Assembly (NCBI GenBank): GCA_004168015.1
Contig: SEYW01000002.1
Span: 47,013-111,012, forward strand
From: Methylolobus aquaticus
GTDB lineage: Bacteria; Pseudomonadota; Gammaproteobacteria; Methylococcales; Methylococcaceae
DNA length: 64,000 nucleotides
Reading direction: 5' to 3'
Shown here: positions 63,024-64,000 of the stretch, one piece after another
Position numbering within the stretch: the stretch's first letter is position 1
How the letters are laid out: every line of letters starts with the position of its first letter
Position numbers and translations under genes: made by a program
The notes under the pieces: model-generated
What the model was told of the DNA's origin: nothing
What the model saw: the letters and a program-made list of their open reading frames with translations, nothing else
Databases searched by the model: none

Positions 63024-64000
63024 TCAGGGCGCGGAGGGACAGGTCACTGCCGAGCCCAGGGTGTTCAACCCGATAGAGATATTGGCATTCCAGTAGTTTG
63101 CCGCCAGCAGATCGGGTGCGTCGTCGCAGTTCAGGTCTGCCGCGATGACCGACCAGGGAGATTGGCCCACGGGATAATCGACCTTTGGCTTCAGCGTACC
63201 GTTTCCCACACCGTGGAAGACGCTGACGGTGTTGCCGGCGCCGACGTTGATCAACTCCGGATAGTTGTCGTTACCGTTCCCAACCAGGACATCCACGTTG
63301 CCGTCCAAGTCGACATCGGACAGGAAAATCGACACGGGCAAGACGCCTGCCGGGTAAAGTACCGCCCTTGCGAAACCGCCTGCAGACCTCGCGAGCAGCA
63401 CGCTGATGGTGTCTTTGGCGTGGTTGGCGGTGACGAGGTCGAGAAGGCCGTCGTGATTGAGGTCCGCGGCCCGTACGGAATGAACGGCGCCGCGGGCAGC
63501 GTATTGGACCTGCGGTCGAAAACCGCCCGCACGGTTGTTGAGCAGCACACTGACGCTGGAACTCGCTTTGTTGCCGGTGATAATGTCGTTATACCCGTCG
63601 TTATCCAGATCGGCGATGGTCACCGAGCGCAAGGTATTGCCGGTCGCATAGGTTCTTTCCGTGGCTGCGAAGGTCCCGTTTCCCTGCCCCAGTCGAACAC
63701 CGACATAGGAAGAGTTGCCGACGATCACTAGGTCGAGCTTGCCGTCCCGGTTCACATCGCCGACAGCGCCCTCATGAGGTTTCAGCACGGCGGTCGCGTA
63801 GCTGGTGGTCGCTCGGAAGGTGCCATCCCCGTTGCCGAGCCGTATGCTGAAATTTTGCGAGTTCTGGTTGGCGGTAATGAGATCCAGGGTGCCGTCGCCG
63901 TTCACGTCTCCCAGTTCCGCGGTCTTGGGACATTGGCCGACGCTGAAATCCCGCTTCGGTCGGACGCTACCATTACCGTTTCCCAGCAATACGCTGACGT
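63024..64000 (-). CDS. FG-GAP/VCBS-repeat protein, 5' end outside window
   Basis: The frame is open to the window edge, so the N-terminus is missing. About six repeats of ~50 residues contain DxNxDGxxD calcium-binding loops: GDVNGDGTLDLITAN, GDVNRDGKLDLVIVG, ADLDNDGYNDIITGN, ADLNHDGLLDLVTAN and SDVDLDGNVDVLVGN. Each is followed by a V-x-L-N/GxGxGTF strand. The pattern builds an integrin-like beta-propeller, normally extracellular. Likely partners or ligands are unknown. Confidence 0.88.
   Translation of the reverse strand, partial: VSVLLGNGNGSVRPKRDFSVGQCPKTAELGDVNGDGTLDLITANQNSQNFSIRLGNGDGTFRATTSYATAVLKPHEGAVGDVNRDGKLDLVIVGNSSYVGVRLGQGNGTFAATERTYATGNTLRSVTIADLDNDGYNDIITGNKASSSVSVLLNNRAGGFRPQVQYAARGAVHSVRAADLNHDGLLDLVTANHAKDTISVLLARSAGGFARAVLYPAGVLPVSIFLSDVDLDGNVDVLVGNGNDNYPELINVGAGNTVSVFHGVGNGTLKPKVDYPVGQSPWSVIAADLNCDDAPDLLAANYWNANISIGLNTLGSAVTCPSAP

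Overview
The window is about 64 kb of GC-rich DNA from a Gammaproteobacterium. Supporting markers are a fabA-fabB pair, a YheU/UPF0270 protein, SlyD with an IF-type insert, an RnfB-like protein next to nth, and coaBC beside dut and radC. An HpnR-type hopanoid C-3 methylase points to an environmental hopanoid producer, such as a methanotroph-like or Chromatiales-like lineage. The genus cannot be fixed from this sequence.

Layout. 1-1.3 kb: the right end of an IS3-family element abuts a frameshifted 3' relic of a type I restriction hsdM gene, next to the 3' end of a tRNA-Thr; this looks like the eroded edge of a genomic island. 1.4-14.4 kb: mostly core genes on the minus strand (nth, RnfB-like, a GH19 lytic enzyme fusion, a pentameric ligand-gated ion channel, an SRAP relic, tpm, rimO, ttcA, fabB, fabA, an H-NS-like protein, a methyltransferase), with slyD and yheU on plus. 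14.7-24.8 kb: sseA and an N-type (alternative F-type) ATPase locus in the order D-C-Q-B-E-F, then a 3-gene interruption (superfamily 1 helicase, RNase T2, periplasmic glutathione peroxidase), then A-G. 24.8-38.6 kb: a TPM/YgcG/LemA set, an NHL-repeat secreted protein, a run of SDR, EamA transporter, lipoprotein and DUF3047 genes, and hpnR. 38.7-46.5 kb: a di-haem peroxidase, a dynamin-like GTPase, secreted and membrane proteins, and a FemAB-like acyltransferase. 47.0-51.0 kb: a peptide-export locus with a 55-aa double-glycine-leader precursor whose core is packed with His, Lys and Tyr, its own terminator, an HlyD-family adaptor and a C39-peptidase ABC exporter. 51-64 kb: a cyclic-nucleotide-binding-fold protein, a metallophosphoesterase, a formylglycine-type sulfatase, a patatin lipoprotein, several unknown envelope proteins, dut-coaBC, radC and the 3' part of an FG-GAP/VCBS repeat protein.

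How genes work together. FabA and FabB initiate unsaturated fatty acid synthesis and may be co-transcribed with the RNA-modifying enzymes TtcA and RimO. The ATPase locus encodes a full rotor and head in two blocks; the expected AtpR gene is missing, the alpha subunit has Arg in place of the Walker A Lys, and the c subunit has an incomplete sodium-ligand set. The peptide locus is the best candidate for an undescribed system: the leader matches colicin V-type leaders and the adaptor and exporter are the usual partners, but the core resembles a metal-binding histidine-rich peptide more than a known microcin. No modification enzyme or immunity protein is obvious.
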